A stretch of 64,000 nt of DNA from the NCBI RefSeq assembly GCF_000820145.1, contig NZ_CDBW01000044.1:124001-188000 (forward strand), given 5' to 3'. The stretch comes from Aeromonas sobria (lineage in GTDB: Bacteria > Pseudomonadota > Gammaproteobacteria > Enterobacterales > Aeromonadaceae). The notes under the pieces were generated by a model. That model made no database searches. It worked only from the letters and a program-made list of their open reading frames with translations, and was not told where the DNA came from. Below are positions 54,452-63,789 of this stretch, in pieces. Made by a program: the position numbers and the translations under genes. Position 1 is the stretch's first letter, and every line of letters begins with the position of its first letter.

Positions 54452-54486
54452 AAAAAAGACCGGTATCCTCGCAGATACCGGTCTTT
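54452..54486 (-). terminator. Terminator after DUF2750 gene
   Basis: AAAGACCGGTATC and GATACCGGTCTTT pair over 13 bases around a 6-base loop, and on the minus strand a T-tract follows. Confidence 0.88.
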
Positions 54487-54531
54487 AACCAAGGATGGGC
54501 CTATCTTGTCAGACCATCAATGGAGGTGCTT

Positions 54532-54894
54532 TCAGGCGTTCAGTTCTACCAGTGCCTTGGCCAGCTCGATGGGTTCAAGCTCCTGGCCTTCCAGATCGGC
54601 GTTCCAGTTCGGGCCGACCAGTACATCGTCTTCATCCAGATCGTTGATCCAGATATCAAGGAACTCTTCCAGCTCGATCACTTCCGGCTCATAGTCAGCC
54701 CACTCGTCCACACAGTGCAGACGGGCATCTTCTTCGGCAGACCAGAGCGGCATCACGTCAGCATCTTCAAATTCGGCGGAACGGCAGACGACCCAGTCTT
54801 CCCCATAGCGCAAACCCCACACCTGACCCGACTCGCGGACTTGTTCGATAAACAGTTGGAAATTGGCGTCAAGGTTGTCGTTAAGCATGCTCAT
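54532..54894 (-). CDS. DUF2750 family protein
   Basis: A 120-residue acidic cytoplasmic protein. FQLFIEQVRESGQVWGLRYGEDWVVCRSAEFEDADVMPLWSAEEDA fits DUF2750, known in Vibrio and Shewanella but uncharacterised. The ATG at 54894 begins MSMLNDNLDANF; a second ATG lies two codons on. It has its own strong terminator. Confidence 0.78.
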   Translation of the reverse strand: MSMLNDNLDANFQLFIEQVRESGQVWGLRYGEDWVVCRSAEFEDADVMPLWSAEEDARLHCVDEWADYEPEVIELEEFLDIWINDLDEDDVLVGPNWNADLEGQELEPIELAKALVELNA

Positions 54895-55033
54895 GGGGCT
54901 CTCTCTTTCTTTCGGGTGCTGCGGCATTGTCGGGCGACAATACGATGGCCAAATGGTGTCGTAAAAGTGACATGGACTCAAGCATATTGGGGTTATTGAT
55001 GGAAAAAAGCCGGGATAACCGCCATTTGCCTGC

Positions 55034-55057
55034 AAAAGCGCCTCCCGGGGGAGGCGC
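55034..55057 (-). terminator. Terminator after gsk
   Basis: GCGCCTCCC pairs with GGGAGGCGC (9 bp, 2-base loop), and on the minus strand TTTT follows. It lies 18 bases past the gsk stop. Confidence 0.8.
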
Positions 55058-55074
55058 GTTATAACAACCCGGGA

Positions 55075-56379
55075 TCAACGCTCCCAGTAAACCTCTTCCA
55101 GGCTGTCCTCTTTCTCCGGCAAGCCGCGAGAAAGACGAGGGCTGCTCTGGGCCAGCACTTCATAGCTGACTCGGTTGGCGTACTTGCACACCTGAGCCAA
55201 AGAGGAGTAGGTCAGGAACTCGGAGATATGCTTGGCGGAGTTGGGCACATTCATCCGGTGATAGGAGTTTGCCACCATGTCGTGCAGCACGGCAGATAGG
55301 GCGCCATCCCCTGCCCCGTTGGTGTTCTTGATCTTCTCCGGGCCACCCATGTACGGGGAGATGTGGGAGTAGATCCGGGCAGGCTTGCGGCACTTAGCGC
55401 GGGCCATCGGGCGGCTGAACTCATACATGTTGAACTCGGGGATAACGCCAGGCAACAGGGTATGGGTGGTTTCGCGCTTGTAATCTTCGTCGGTGTAGCT
55501 CGCCATATAGAGGCCAATGGGGCCCGCGGTGCAGAGCACCATGTCGGCCCAGTCGAGCGCCTTGTCGGCAGCACCGAGTGGATCTTTGATCCCGGTAAGG
55601 GCCTCACCTTCATCTTCGTTCATCGCCAGCACGGTCACGTTCTCGGCAATGAAGTCACGCCACCACTGGGGGTTTTCGTCGATGACAAAGCGGGTACCCA
55701 AGGTCAAGATGACCGGCACCCCGGCCTCGCGAGCATGGCGAACGGCGGCCATCGCGGCCTCTTTCATCGGATCACCATCATCACCACGCACCAGATAGGC
55801 GGTGATCACCAGGGCCGAAGCACCTTTGATCACCTCTGCAGGGATATGATTGACATCCAGCTGGTTCATCTTGCCGGCGTTGATACCAAAGCTGCGCTCA
55901 CCGCACTCGGTGATGAAGGTAAAACAGCGACCGATGGGGCCATCGACCGGCTGCAAATAGTCGAGATTGACGCGGGAAGAGGTGTTGCACAGATAGCGGT
56001 AGGCGTAGCAGCCGATGCGAATATCCTGACTCATCACACCCAGCAGGATGGAGTGAGAATCCGCCAGCACCGAGTAGTTGTGAACCGTGTTGCCGATGGT
56101 GCCACCGGCAAACTCGCTCACCACCATATTGTTGGCTTTGAGCTCATCATAAATCCGTTCAGCCACGTCATCCTTGATCACCACAGAATGACCTTTGCTC
56201 AAACCATAACGGGTCAGAAAGTCTTCATCCACATGGGCTTCGATATCTACCAGGGTCTGATCGATCCCGACCACATAGGCTTTGCCCAATTCGGTCAACA
56301 GCGGATTGTGCGATACCAGCGGATCACGTCTGTCGACAGGGAAATAGTGTTTGGACTTGCGCTGACCGGGAAATTTCAT
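55075..56379 (-). CDS. gsk: Inosine-guanosine kinase
   Basis: A 434-residue ribokinase-family enzyme, the same length as E. coli Gsk, which phosphorylates guanosine and inosine in purine salvage. The start MKFPGQRKSKHYFPVDRRDPL and the catalytic INTNGAGDGALSA-type segment (KNTNGAGDGALSAVLHD, about residue 355) are diagnostic. It lies in a region with adk and purF, so purine metabolism genes cluster loosely here. Confidence 0.95.
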   Translation of the reverse strand: MKFPGQRKSKHYFPVDRRDPLVSHNPLLTELGKAYVVGIDQTLVDIEAHVDEDFLTRYGLSKGHSVVIKDDVAERIYDELKANNMVVSEFAGGTIGNTVHNYSVLADSHSILLGVMSQDIRIGCYAYRYLCNTSSRVNLDYLQPVDGPIGRCFTFITECGERSFGINAGKMNQLDVNHIPAEVIKGASALVITAYLVRGDDGDPMKEAAMAAVRHAREAGVPVILTLGTRFVIDENPQWWRDFIAENVTVLAMNEDEGEALTGIKDPLGAADKALDWADMVLCTAGPIGLYMASYTDEDYKRETTHTLLPGVIPEFNMYEFSRPMARAKCRKPARIYSHISPYMGGPEKIKNTNGAGDGALSAVLHDMVANSYHRMNVPNSAKHISEFLTYSSLAQVCKYANRVSYEVLAQSSPRLSRGLPEKEDSLEEVYWER

Positions 56380-56513
56380 GGCAATGTTCTGTGCTCTGGG
56401 GGAAAGAGGGGCGGGATTTTAACACAATCCGCCGCCCCGAAAAGTCGCCCTGATTAAATTATGGGGTCAGTATAGCCAAGGGCTATCAGAGAAAACGTTT
56501 GTCTTTTCACCAT

Positions 56514-56541
56514 AAAAAAACCACCCCGCACGGGGTGGTTC
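56514..56541 (-). terminator. Terminator after MAPEG gene
   Basis: ACCACCCCG and CGGGGTGGT form a stable stem followed on the minus strand by T7. Confidence 0.85.
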
Positions 56542-56565
56542 TCACGCACAAAAAAGCATCGGTTT

Positions 56566-56958
56566 TCAGGCTGCCACAACGCCTTGCAACAGGGCCAGCA
56601 CCGAGAAAAGCCCGAGGGCGAGCCAAAACAGCAAGGTCCCCAGAAAACGGGGGACATTGGGCGCTTTCGGGATCTGGATACCGATGGCATGGAGGATGCG
56701 GCCGACCAGCAACATGGCACCGCCGGCATGCAACCAGAGCGCATCCGCACCGGCAAGCTCACACAGCGCCATCAGCAGCAGGGTCAGCGGTACATACTCG
56801 GCGAAGTTGCCATGAGCACGGATCGCCGCCAGCAGCTCGGGAGCCTCCCCCTGCCCTATCATCACCCCGAACTGGGCGCGGCGTCTGACCACCCAAAAAG
56901 AGAGCCCCAAAAACAGCAACCCCAGCAGGCCTGCATAAATCAGCGTGATATGGATCAT
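56566..56958 (-). CDS. MAPEG family membrane protein
   Basis: A 130-residue protein with four membrane helices (about 2-22, 52-72, 76-94, 105-126), of the MAPEG group (glutathione transferase-like, YecN type). RAQFGVMIGQGEAPELLAAIRAHGNFAEYVPLTLLLMALCE is the conserved section, with the RxHxNxxE-like motif that binds glutathione in the family. It follows hemH by 30 bases on the same strand and may be co-transcribed. Substrate unknown. Confidence 0.88.
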   Translation of the reverse strand: MIHITLIYAGLLGLLFLGLSFWVVRRRAQFGVMIGQGEAPELLAAIRAHGNFAEYVPLTLLLMALCELAGADALWLHAGGAMLLVGRILHAIGIQIPKAPNVPRFLGTLLFWLALGLFSVLALLQGVVAA

Positions 56959-56987
56959 CTTGTCACTCCTGCTATTACAAGGTGCAC

Positions 56988-57962
56988 TCAGGCCAGCTCG
57001 CGGCAGATCAGAGAGACCATCATCCTGATATGGGCCTGATCGCTGTTGAGTGCCGGAATATATTCAAATTGTTCGCCACCCGCTTCCATGAAAATCTCCC
57101 GGTTCTGCACCTGGATCTCTTCCAGGGTTTCCAGGCAATCAGCAGAAAACGCAGGGCAGATCACATCGAGCCGCTTGATCCCGCTCGCTGGCAACCCTTC
57201 GATGGTCACATCGGTGTAAGGCTTGAGCCACTCCTCCTTGCCAAAGCGGGACTGGAAGCTGGCTGTCCATTGCCCCGCCGCCAGCCCGAGCGCCTCGGCC
57301 AGCAGGGCTGCAGTACTGCGGCACTGGTGGCCATAAGGGTCGCCTTCGTTCTCATAACGCTCGGGAATACCGTGGAATGACATCAGCAGGTGCTCGCCCT
57401 GGCCGTGCTGTTCCCAGTGACGGCGCACACTCATGGCCAGCGCCTGAATGTATTCGGGATGAGCGTGATAATCACGGATCAGCCGCACCACCGGCAGATT
57501 GCGCTCTTGCTTCATCGCCCGCCCCCACGCATCAAACACCGACGCCGTGGTGCTGACCGAATATTGCGGATAGAGCGGCAACAGGATCACCCGGTTGACC
57601 CCCTTGGCCTTGAGTGCTTGCCAGCCATCATTCACTGACGGGGAGCCATAGGTCATGGCCAGCTCCACCGGCACCTCGAGCCCTTCCCGCTTGAGCTCCT
57701 GCTCCAGCGCGGTGCGCTGCTGCTTGCTGATCACCATCAGCGGTGAGCCCTGCTCGGTCCACACCTGCTGATAGAGCTTGGCCACTTTGGGCGAGCGCGT
57801 CGGCAAGATGATGAAGTGCAGCAGCGGGCACCAGAGGTAACGGGGCAAGTCCACCACACGGGGATCGTGCAGGAACTGGCTGAGGAACGCTTTGACGGCG
57901 GCAGTGGTCGGCGCGGCTGGGGTACCCAGATTGACCAGCAATATTCCGGTTTTCGTGGTCAC
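56988..57962 (-). CDS. hemH: Ferrochelatase
   Basis: A 324-residue enzyme (E. coli 320) that inserts Fe2+ into protoporphyrin IX. I chose the GTG at 57962: AGGA lies seven bases before it and the protein then begins MTTKTGILLVNLGTP, in register with E. coli HemH. ATGs further upstream would place the start at the edge of the adk terminator hairpin. The metal-binding His is in MSFHGIPERY, and ECLETL-like CLETLEEIQVQNREIF is near the end. Confidence 0.95.
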   Translation of the reverse strand: MTTKTGILLVNLGTPAAPTTAAVKAFLSQFLHDPRVVDLPRYLWCPLLHFIILPTRSPKVAKLYQQVWTEQGSPLMVISKQQRTALEQELKREGLEVPVELAMTYGSPSVNDGWQALKAKGVNRVILLPLYPQYSVSTTASVFDAWGRAMKQERNLPVVRLIRDYHAHPEYIQALAMSVRRHWEQHGQGEHLLMSFHGIPERYENEGDPYGHQCRSTAALLAEALGLAAGQWTASFQSRFGKEEWLKPYTDVTIEGLPASGIKRLDVICPAFSADCLETLEEIQVQNREIFMEAGGEQFEYIPALNSDQAHIRMMVSLICRELA

Positions 57963-57991
57963 ATTGGCTTCCTGTCTATCTGTCATGAACC

Positions 57992-58020
57992 AAAAAAGGC
58001 CCCGAGGGGGCCTTTTCTTC
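57992..58020 (-). terminator. Terminator between adk and hemH
   Basis: GGCCCC and GGGGCC pair around a 3-base loop, followed on the minus strand by T6. hemH therefore needs its own promoter or readthrough. Confidence 0.85.
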
Positions 58021-58061
58021 ATTTACCTGATGGCACAGAGACGCTGTACCGACAGCAAAGA

Positions 58062-58706
58062 TCAGCCCAGAATGGTGGCAAGCTGCTTGCTGACCAGATC
58101 AACCGGCTGGGTGCCGTCGATCTTGACGTAACGGGTGTGGCCTGCTTCAGCCTCTTTGCCGTAGAAACCGATCAGCGGCGCGGTCTGCTGATGGTATACA
58201 TCCAGACGCTTGCGCACTGTGGTCTCTTCGTCGTCGGCGCGGATCACCAGATCTTCGCCGGTCACGTCATCCTTGCCTTCCACTTTCGGCGGGTTGAACA
58301 CCACGTGGTAGGTACGGCCGGAGCCGGAGTGAACGCGACGGCCGCTCATGCGCTTGACGATCTCTTCGTCCGGCACCGCAAACTCCAGCACGAAATCAAC
58401 CACTACACCGGCATCCTTCATGGCTTGCGCCTGGGGAATGGTGCGCGGGAAACCGTCCAACAGGAAGCCTTTCACGCAATCTGCTTGAGCAATACGCTCT
58501 TTGACCAGACCAATGATAATGTCGTCAGAGACCAGCTGACCTGCGTCCATCACAGCTTTGGCTTTCAGACCCAGCTCGGTGCCCGCCTTGATTGCTGCAC
58601 GCAGCATGTCGCCGGTGGAGATCTGGGGAATACCGTGGTTTTCCATGATGAACTGAGCCTGAGTACCTTTGCCGGCGCCCGGAGCCCCCAACAGAACAAT
58701 GCGCAT
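58062..58706 (-). CDS. adk: Adenylate kinase
   Basis: A 214-residue enzyme (E. coli 214) that interconverts AMP, ADP and ATP. The P-loop is LLGAPGAGKGTQ, DGFPRTIPQAQAM binds substrate, and the LID domain (about 122-160) lacks the zinc-binding Cys set, as in other gammaproteobacteria. The ATG at 58706 gives the standard MRIVLLGAPG. It is upstream of hemH as in E. coli. Confidence 0.97.
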   Translation of the reverse strand: MRIVLLGAPGAGKGTQAQFIMENHGIPQISTGDMLRAAIKAGTELGLKAKAVMDAGQLVSDDIIIGLVKERIAQADCVKGFLLDGFPRTIPQAQAMKDAGVVVDFVLEFAVPDEEIVKRMSGRRVHSGSGRTYHVVFNPPKVEGKDDVTGEDLVIRADDEETTVRKRLDVYHQQTAPLIGFYGKEAEAGHTRYVKIDGTQPVDLVSKQLATILG

Positions 58707-59008
58707 ACACGCTCCTATTGATTGGTTATTCAAATATTGCGAAGGCAAAAAAGTACACGGTTTCGCCCGTTTCTACAAGCTCGAGCCGCCTGAGTGAGCA
58801 GTTTCTCACCATTATTGCCCGCTGACCGAACAGGATTTCACCGTAAGGAAGATGCGCAAAAATAATGAGGGTTTACGCAGAGTGAGCAAATTGCCTGTCA
58901 GCAGGCTAGCGATAAAAAAATCCCGGCTCAGGGCCGGGAATTGCGCTCAAAAATAACTACTTGTCGCTCGTAGTAGGAACAGGGCAATCGTAGTTTGCCC
59001 ACTGTGCG
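58707..59008. other. 302-base region between adk and miaE
   Basis: It holds the adk promoter region and the miaE terminator at 58912-58938. Nothing else was recognised. In E. coli htpG lies beside adk; it is absent here. Confidence 0.5.
58912..58938 (-). terminator. Terminator after miaE
   Basis: TCCCGGC and GCCGGGA form a 7-bp stem, and on the minus strand T7 follows. Confidence 0.82.
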
Positions 59009-59767
59009 TCAACAACTGTCAGATATGACAGGGAGGCCGCTATGGAACCGGAACTGCGGATCCGGTGAGCAGATAAGCTCGGCTTCGAGTTTGCCAAAGA
59101 ACGCCACCCGCTCGCTGATATCCTCCCCCGCATACTGTTCGGCCAGGTTCAGGTAATCCTGATAGTGGCGCGCCTCGGAGCGCAGTAAAGAGATATAGAA
59201 GCGGCTCAGCTCTTCATCCAGATGGGGGGCCAGCTTGGCAAACCGCTCGCAGGAGCGAGCCTCGATGTAGGCGCCGATGATCATCTTGTCGACAATGGTG
59301 GCCGGTTCATGGGTGCGCACATGCTGCATCAATTGGCGGGCATAACGGGAGGCCGTCACCGGCCCGTATTCGATGCCGCGGGCCTGCATGATCTCCAGCA
59401 CCTGCTCGAAATGATGCAGCTCCTCCTGAATGAGCCGCACCATGGGAAACAGCAGCGGGTTGCGTTCCAGCTCGGCAAAGACGGTGCGATCAGACTCCCC
59501 CATGCTGCGTTTGCCCAGGATTTCGGCCTTCTCCGGGATGGCATCCAGCTCGCGATAGAACTCCAGTTTGGGCAGCAGATGACGCTTGCCCTTGGGCAGG
59601 CAGTAGCGGCGCACCAGACTGTGGGCGGTGAGCGCGGCCTTGGTCTCGCAGTTGGCGTGATCGATGAGCAGGGTCGGCAAACGGGCCGGATCCCGCGCTA
59701 TCTCGACCCACTCATCCGGGGTCTCGCACTGCAGAAACTGGCGCACAGGGGCTAGCAGATCGTCCAT
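59009..59767 (-). CDS. miaE: tRNA-(ms2io6A)-hydroxylase MiaE
   Basis: A 252-residue diiron hydroxylase that modifies ms2i6A37 of tRNAs reading UNN codons. The ferritin-like four-helix bundle carries the iron ligands in EELHHFEQVLEIM, YIEARSCERFAKL and RSEARHYQDYL. The ATG at 59767 has GAGAG before it; a GTG one codon earlier is less likely. MiaE is absent from E. coli but found in Salmonella, Pseudomonas and Aeromonas. Confidence 0.94.
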   Translation of the reverse strand: MDDLLAPVRQFLQCETPDEWVEIARDPARLPTLLIDHANCETKAALTAHSLVRRYCLPKGKRHLLPKLEFYRELDAIPEKAEILGKRSMGESDRTVFAELERNPLLFPMVRLIQEELHHFEQVLEIMQARGIEYGPVTASRYARQLMQHVRTHEPATIVDKMIIGAYIEARSCERFAKLAPHLDEELSRFYISLLRSEARHYQDYLNLAEQYAGEDISERVAFFGKLEAELICSPDPQFRFHSGLPVISDSC

Positions 59768-59919
59768 CACAACTCTCGTCGGTTAAAAGCGTATCGGTCA
59801 TACAGGTTGGCCCCTATGCTAACGGATCCTGCCTGACATGCCCATATCCAGCAAAATAAGTGCTTACTTTTCAATCTCATGCGCACTACTTTTGCCATCC
59901 CCCTCGAGCAGACATAACA

Positions 59920-59941
59920 ATGGGGGCCTTCGCCCCCATCT
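59920..59941 (-). terminator. Terminator-like hairpin after purF
   Basis: ATGGGGGC pairs with GCCCCCAT around a 4-base loop. Only a weak T-rich tail follows on the minus strand. Confidence 0.6.
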
Positions 59942-59968
59942 CATCTCAAGCACCGCCAGCGAAAACGT

Positions 59969-61489
59969 TTAACTGCCTTCGTTAAAAATTTCCAGATTGC
60001 TGGTGCCTTCCTGCCATTCGCGCACCGCTTTGGTGTCATCGTTGCGCAGGGCATTGAGGTGATCCAGATAGGATTGGTCCACGTCGGAGGTGACGTAATG
60101 GCCGTTGAACACCGATGTCTCAAAGTGGCGCAGATCCGGGTTGAGCTCTCGCACCGCCTCTTCCAGATCTTCCAGATCCTGGAAAATCAGGCCGTCGGCA
60201 CCAATCAGCGCGCACACCTCTTCCACTTCACGGCCATGGGCGATCAGCTCGTTGGCGGTGGGCATGTCGATACCGTAGACGTTGGGGAAACGGATCTCCG
60301 GCGCTGCCGAGGCGAAGTAGACCTTGGCGGCACCCGCTTCACGGGCCATCTGGATGATCTGCTCGGAGGTGGTACCACGGACGATGGAGTCATCCACCAG
60401 CAATACCTTCTTGCCCTTGAATTCGGAACCAATGGCATTGAGCTTGCGACGTACCGACTTCTTGCGCTGGGTCTGGCCCGGCATGATGAAGGTACGGCCG
60501 ATGTAGCGGTTCTTCACGAAGCCCTGACGGTATGGCAGGTTGAGGGTGTGGGCTATTTCCAGTGCCACGTCACAGGAGGTCTCGGGGATGGGGATAACCA
60601 CATCGACGTCGAGATCTTCCCATTCGCGGGCAATCTTCTGACCCAGCTTGCGACCCATGTTGAGACGAGCGGCATACACTGACACCTTGTCGATGCACGA
60701 GTCAGGACGGGCAAAGTAGACATATTCGAAGATGCAGGTACTCATCTGCGGATTCTCCGCACACTGCTCGGAGAAGAGCTGGCCCTGCTCGGTGATGTAG
60801 ATGGCTTCACCCGGTGCAATATCCCGCACCGTCTCGAAACCGATGGCATCGAGTGCCACGCTCTCGGAGGCCAGCATGTACTCCAGATGCCCTTGCTCGT
60901 CCTGACGACGACCGAGGATCAGCGGGCGGATGCCGTTGGGATCGCGAAAGCCAATCAGGCCATGACCAATCACCAGCGAGACCACCGCATAAGCGCCGCG
61001 GATCTGCTGATGGGTTCTGCGCACCGCAGCGAAGATATCTTCGGGACGCAGAGCCATCTTGTCGCAGAGATCCAGCTCGTGGGCCAGCACATTCAACAAC
61101 ACTTCCGAATCAGAGGTGGTATTGATGTGACGGCGGGCAACCTTGAACTGCTGCTCTTTGAGATCCTTGGCGTTGGTGAGGTTGCCGTTATGGGCCAGTA
61201 CCATGCCATAGGGAGAGTTCACATAAAAAGGTTGGGCTTCCGCGGCACTGGAACTGCCTGCGGTGGGGTATCTGACATGACCTATGCCAATGTTCCCCTG
61301 CAGACGCTGCATATGACGCACTTCAAACACATCCTTCACCAGGCCATTGGCCTTGCGTTGCCGGAAGTTTCCACTATCAATGGTCACGATCCCGGCGGCA
61401 TCCTGTCCCCTGTGCTGCAACACCGTCAAGGCGTCGTAGAGGGCCTGATTGACGGGGGTGGTGCCAACTATACCGACAATACCGCACAT
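59969..61489 (-). CDS. purF: Amidophosphoribosyltransferase
   Basis: A 506-residue enzyme (E. coli 505), the first committed step of purine synthesis. The N-terminal nucleophile Cys2 starts the glutamine amidotransferase domain (MCGIVGIVG). The PRPP site VLLVDDSIVRGTTSEQII lies at about residue 365. It lies 18 bases after cvpA on the same strand, forming the conserved cvpA-purF operon, probably under PurR. Confidence 0.97.
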   Translation of the reverse strand: MCGIVGIVGTTPVNQALYDALTVLQHRGQDAAGIVTIDSGNFRQRKANGLVKDVFEVRHMQRLQGNIGIGHVRYPTAGSSSAAEAQPFYVNSPYGMVLAHNGNLTNAKDLKEQQFKVARRHINTTSDSEVLLNVLAHELDLCDKMALRPEDIFAAVRRTHQQIRGAYAVVSLVIGHGLIGFRDPNGIRPLILGRRQDEQGHLEYMLASESVALDAIGFETVRDIAPGEAIYITEQGQLFSEQCAENPQMSTCIFEYVYFARPDSCIDKVSVYAARLNMGRKLGQKIAREWEDLDVDVVIPIPETSCDVALEIAHTLNLPYRQGFVKNRYIGRTFIMPGQTQRKKSVRRKLNAIGSEFKGKKVLLVDDSIVRGTTSEQIIQMAREAGAAKVYFASAAPEIRFPNVYGIDMPTANELIAHGREVEEVCALIGADGLIFQDLEDLEEAVRELNPDLRHFETSVFNGHYVTSDVDQSYLDHLNALRNDDTKAVREWQEGTSNLEIFNEGS

Positions 61490-61507
61490 GTCTTTGCTAC
61501 CTCGAAG

Positions 61508-61999
61508 TCACTGTACCTGTTGAAGAAAGCTTGATGAGTTCAACATGAACCCGAAAAACCACTGGATCACCGGTTTGAACTCCGGCACCAGTTTGGACGC
61601 CACCCACCAGTCGCTCTGGGAGAGGCTGGTGAAGGTATCCATAAAAAACAACAGGGCACTGACAATCAGTACCCCGCGAATTGCACCGAAGCAGACCCCC
61701 AGCACCCGATCGGTGCCAGAGAGCCCGGTTTTTTCAACCAGCAACCCCACTACGTAGTTCACCACTCCCCCCAGGATCAGGGTCGCGACGAACAAGGCCG
61801 CAATAGCCAGCCCATTGCGCACCATGGCATCGGAGAACGAAGTGAAATAGACGGCGAGATCGGGATAGAAATGGCTGGCAATAAAGAAGGCGATAAACCA
61901 GGTGACAAGAGACATGGCCTCCTTGACGAAGCCGCGCACCAGGCTGATGAGAGCAGAAAAACCGACGATGCCGATGATGGTGTAATCAATCCAGACCAT
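61508..61999 (-). CDS. cvpA: CvpA family inner-membrane protein
   Basis: A 163-residue protein (E. coli 162) with four membrane helices. MVWIDYTIIGIVGFSALISLVRGFVKEAMSLVTW is the signature. In E. coli it is needed for colicin V production and has roles in envelope stress tolerance. It is first in the operon with purF. Confidence 0.95.
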   Translation of the reverse strand: MVWIDYTIIGIVGFSALISLVRGFVKEAMSLVTWFIAFFIASHFYPDLAVYFTSFSDAMVRNGLAIAALFVATLILGGVVNYVVGLLVEKTGLSGTDRVLGVCFGAIRGVLIVSALLFFMDTFTSLSQSDWWVASKLVPEFKPVIQWFFGFMLNSSSFLQQVQ

Positions 62000-62035
62000 A
62001 GAAAAAGATGTCCTGCGAAATTGCGGCGCAGTCTA

Positions 62036-62051
62036 ACAAAAACGATTGCGC
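62036..62051. promoter_or_regulatory. Putative PurR box upstream of cvpA-purF
   Basis: Read on the minus strand, GCGCAATCGTTTTTGT matches the PurR consensus ACGCAAACGTTTTCGT at 13 of 16 positions, 37 bases before the cvpA start. PurR control of this operon is well known in E. coli. Binding here is inferred. Confidence 0.65.
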
Positions 62052-62141
62052 ATTGCTTGATAAAATTGTGTTAACTGTTCAAAGCGGTGCCGAACAGCCG
62101 ATTTTTTTGACCACTAAAACAGGTGGCCGGCGCCAGAATGC

Positions 62142-62170
62142 ACAACGCCATGGCAATGCCATGGCGTTGT
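62142..62170. repeat. Perfect 13-bp hairpin after serS
   Basis: ACAACGCCATGGC pairs exactly with GCCATGGCGTTGT around AAT. It lies 17 bases past the serS stop. No U-run follows on the minus strand, so it may be a factor-assisted terminator or mRNA-stabilising hairpin. Confidence 0.6.
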
Positions 62171-62186
62171 GGTCAGCAGCGTGAGC

Positions 62187-63482
62187 TTACCCGATGTGGG
62201 TCAGGCCACCCATGTAGGATTGCAGCGCAGCTGGGATGGCGATGCGGCCATCTTCCTGCTGGTAGTTCTCCATCACGGCAACCAGAGTACGACCCACCGC
62301 CAGACCGGAACCGTTCAAGGTGTGCAGCAGCTGCGGCTTGCCGTCGATGCGCACGCGAGCCTGCATGCGGCGCGCCTGGAAGTCGGTGCAGTTGGAGACA
62401 GAGGAGATCTCGCGGTAGGTGTTCTGGGCCGGCAGCCACACTTCCAGATCGTAGGTCTTGGAGGCGCAGAAGCCCATGTCACCAGTGGAGAGCGCCATCA
62501 CGCGATACGGCAGCTCCAGCAGTTGCAGTACCTTCTCGGCGTGGCCGACCATCTCTTCCAGCGCTTCCCAGGATTGCTCCGGGTGAACCAGCTGAACCAT
62601 CTCGACCTTGTCGAACTGGTGCATACGGATCAGGCCACGGGTATCACGACCGTAGGAACCGGCTTCAGAACGGAAGCAGGGGCTGTGAGCGGTCATCTTG
62701 ATCGGCAGCTCTTGCGCGTCAAAAATCTCGTCACGGGCCATGTTGGTGAGCGGTACTTCAGAGGTCGGGATCAGCGAGAACTTGCGCACCTTGCCCTCTT
62801 CTTCCCCTTCGCCCTCGATACCGGTGTTAAACAGGTCTTGAGCAAATTTTGGCAACTGACCGGTGCCATAGAGGCTGTCCGGGTTGACCAGATAAGGCAC
62901 GTAGCACTCGGTGTAGCCGTGCTGCAGGGTGTGCAAGTCCAGCATGAACTGGGCCAGGGCGCGGTGCAGACGGGCAATCTGACCCTTCATCACCACGAAA
63001 CGGGTACCGGAGAGCTTGACGCCATTCTTGAAGTCAACGCCCTTGGCCGCTTCGCCCAGATCGATATGGTCGCGTACCGGGAAGCTGAACTCGCGCGGGG
63101 TACCCCAGCGACGTGCTTCCACGTTGTCATTCTCGTCACGGCCAACCGGGGTGGTCTCGCTCGGCAGGTTCGGGATCGCATCAGCAATGGCTTTCAGTTG
63201 AGCCAGCAGGGCATCCAGCTCGACCTTGCTGGTCTCCAGCTCGTCGTTGATCTTGGTCACTTCAGCCTTGAGCGGGGCAACATCTTCACCACGACGGGCA
63301 GCTTCACCGATGGATTTGGAGCGGGCGTTGCGCTCGGCCTGCAGCTCCTGAGTGCGGGACTGCAGATCCTTGCGTTTCTCTTCCAGAGCATTGACAGCCA
63401 CTACGTCCAGAACGTAGCCACGTGTCGCCAGACGAGCGGCAGCCTCTTCGATATCGCTGCGCAGATATTTGGGATCCAGCAT
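62187..63482 (-). CDS. serS: Seryl-tRNA synthetase
   Basis: A 431-residue class II synthetase (E. coli 430). MLDPKYLRSDIEEAAARLATRG starts the N-terminal coiled-coil arm (about 1-110). Class II motif 2 is FRSEAGSYGRDTRGLIRMHQFDKVE and motif 3 is GSGLAVGRTLVAVMENYQ. It charges tRNA-Ser and tRNA-Sec. It follows rarA, as in E. coli. Confidence 0.97.
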   Translation of the reverse strand: MLDPKYLRSDIEEAAARLATRGYVLDVVAVNALEEKRKDLQSRTQELQAERNARSKSIGEAARRGEDVAPLKAEVTKINDELETSKVELDALLAQLKAIADAIPNLPSETTPVGRDENDNVEARRWGTPREFSFPVRDHIDLGEAAKGVDFKNGVKLSGTRFVVMKGQIARLHRALAQFMLDLHTLQHGYTECYVPYLVNPDSLYGTGQLPKFAQDLFNTGIEGEGEEEGKVRKFSLIPTSEVPLTNMARDEIFDAQELPIKMTAHSPCFRSEAGSYGRDTRGLIRMHQFDKVEMVQLVHPEQSWEALEEMVGHAEKVLQLLELPYRVMALSTGDMGFCASKTYDLEVWLPAQNTYREISSVSNCTDFQARRMQARVRIDGKPQLLHTLNGSGLAVGRTLVAVMENYQQEDGRIAIPAALQSYMGGLTHIG

Positions 63483-63789
63483 GGTTTACCTACTTTTTTT
63501 AAAATGGGATCTGGGCCTGAGTCATCATGACGGGCTGGGAAACAGATCCGGAAGTTAACATCGGTTGGCGCACCCCAATCGTCTTCAGGATCGGGCCTTA
63601 ACAATCAGGCCTTCGAAATCAGGAAGATGGCGCAAGGCCAAGACAAACGGGGTCGGATGGGCAGTGTAGCAGACCGCCCCCCCGCCCGAACAGGGACTAT
63701 TTGTGTCGTTTTTACCGACGTTGGCACGCACACCGCCCTGCATATTCAAACGCCTGACCAATTTTCAGCCATGCGAGGTAACAAAGGGG
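63483..63789. other. 307-base region between rarA and serS
   Basis: Non-coding; it must hold the serS promoter. A short repeated pattern (GGCCTTAACAATCAGGCCTT, 63594-63613) is visible. No RNA gene recognised. Confidence 0.35.

Noticed and set aside
62169..63530. 453-codon frame antisense to serS
   Set aside because: Shadow of serS; no protein-like motifs.
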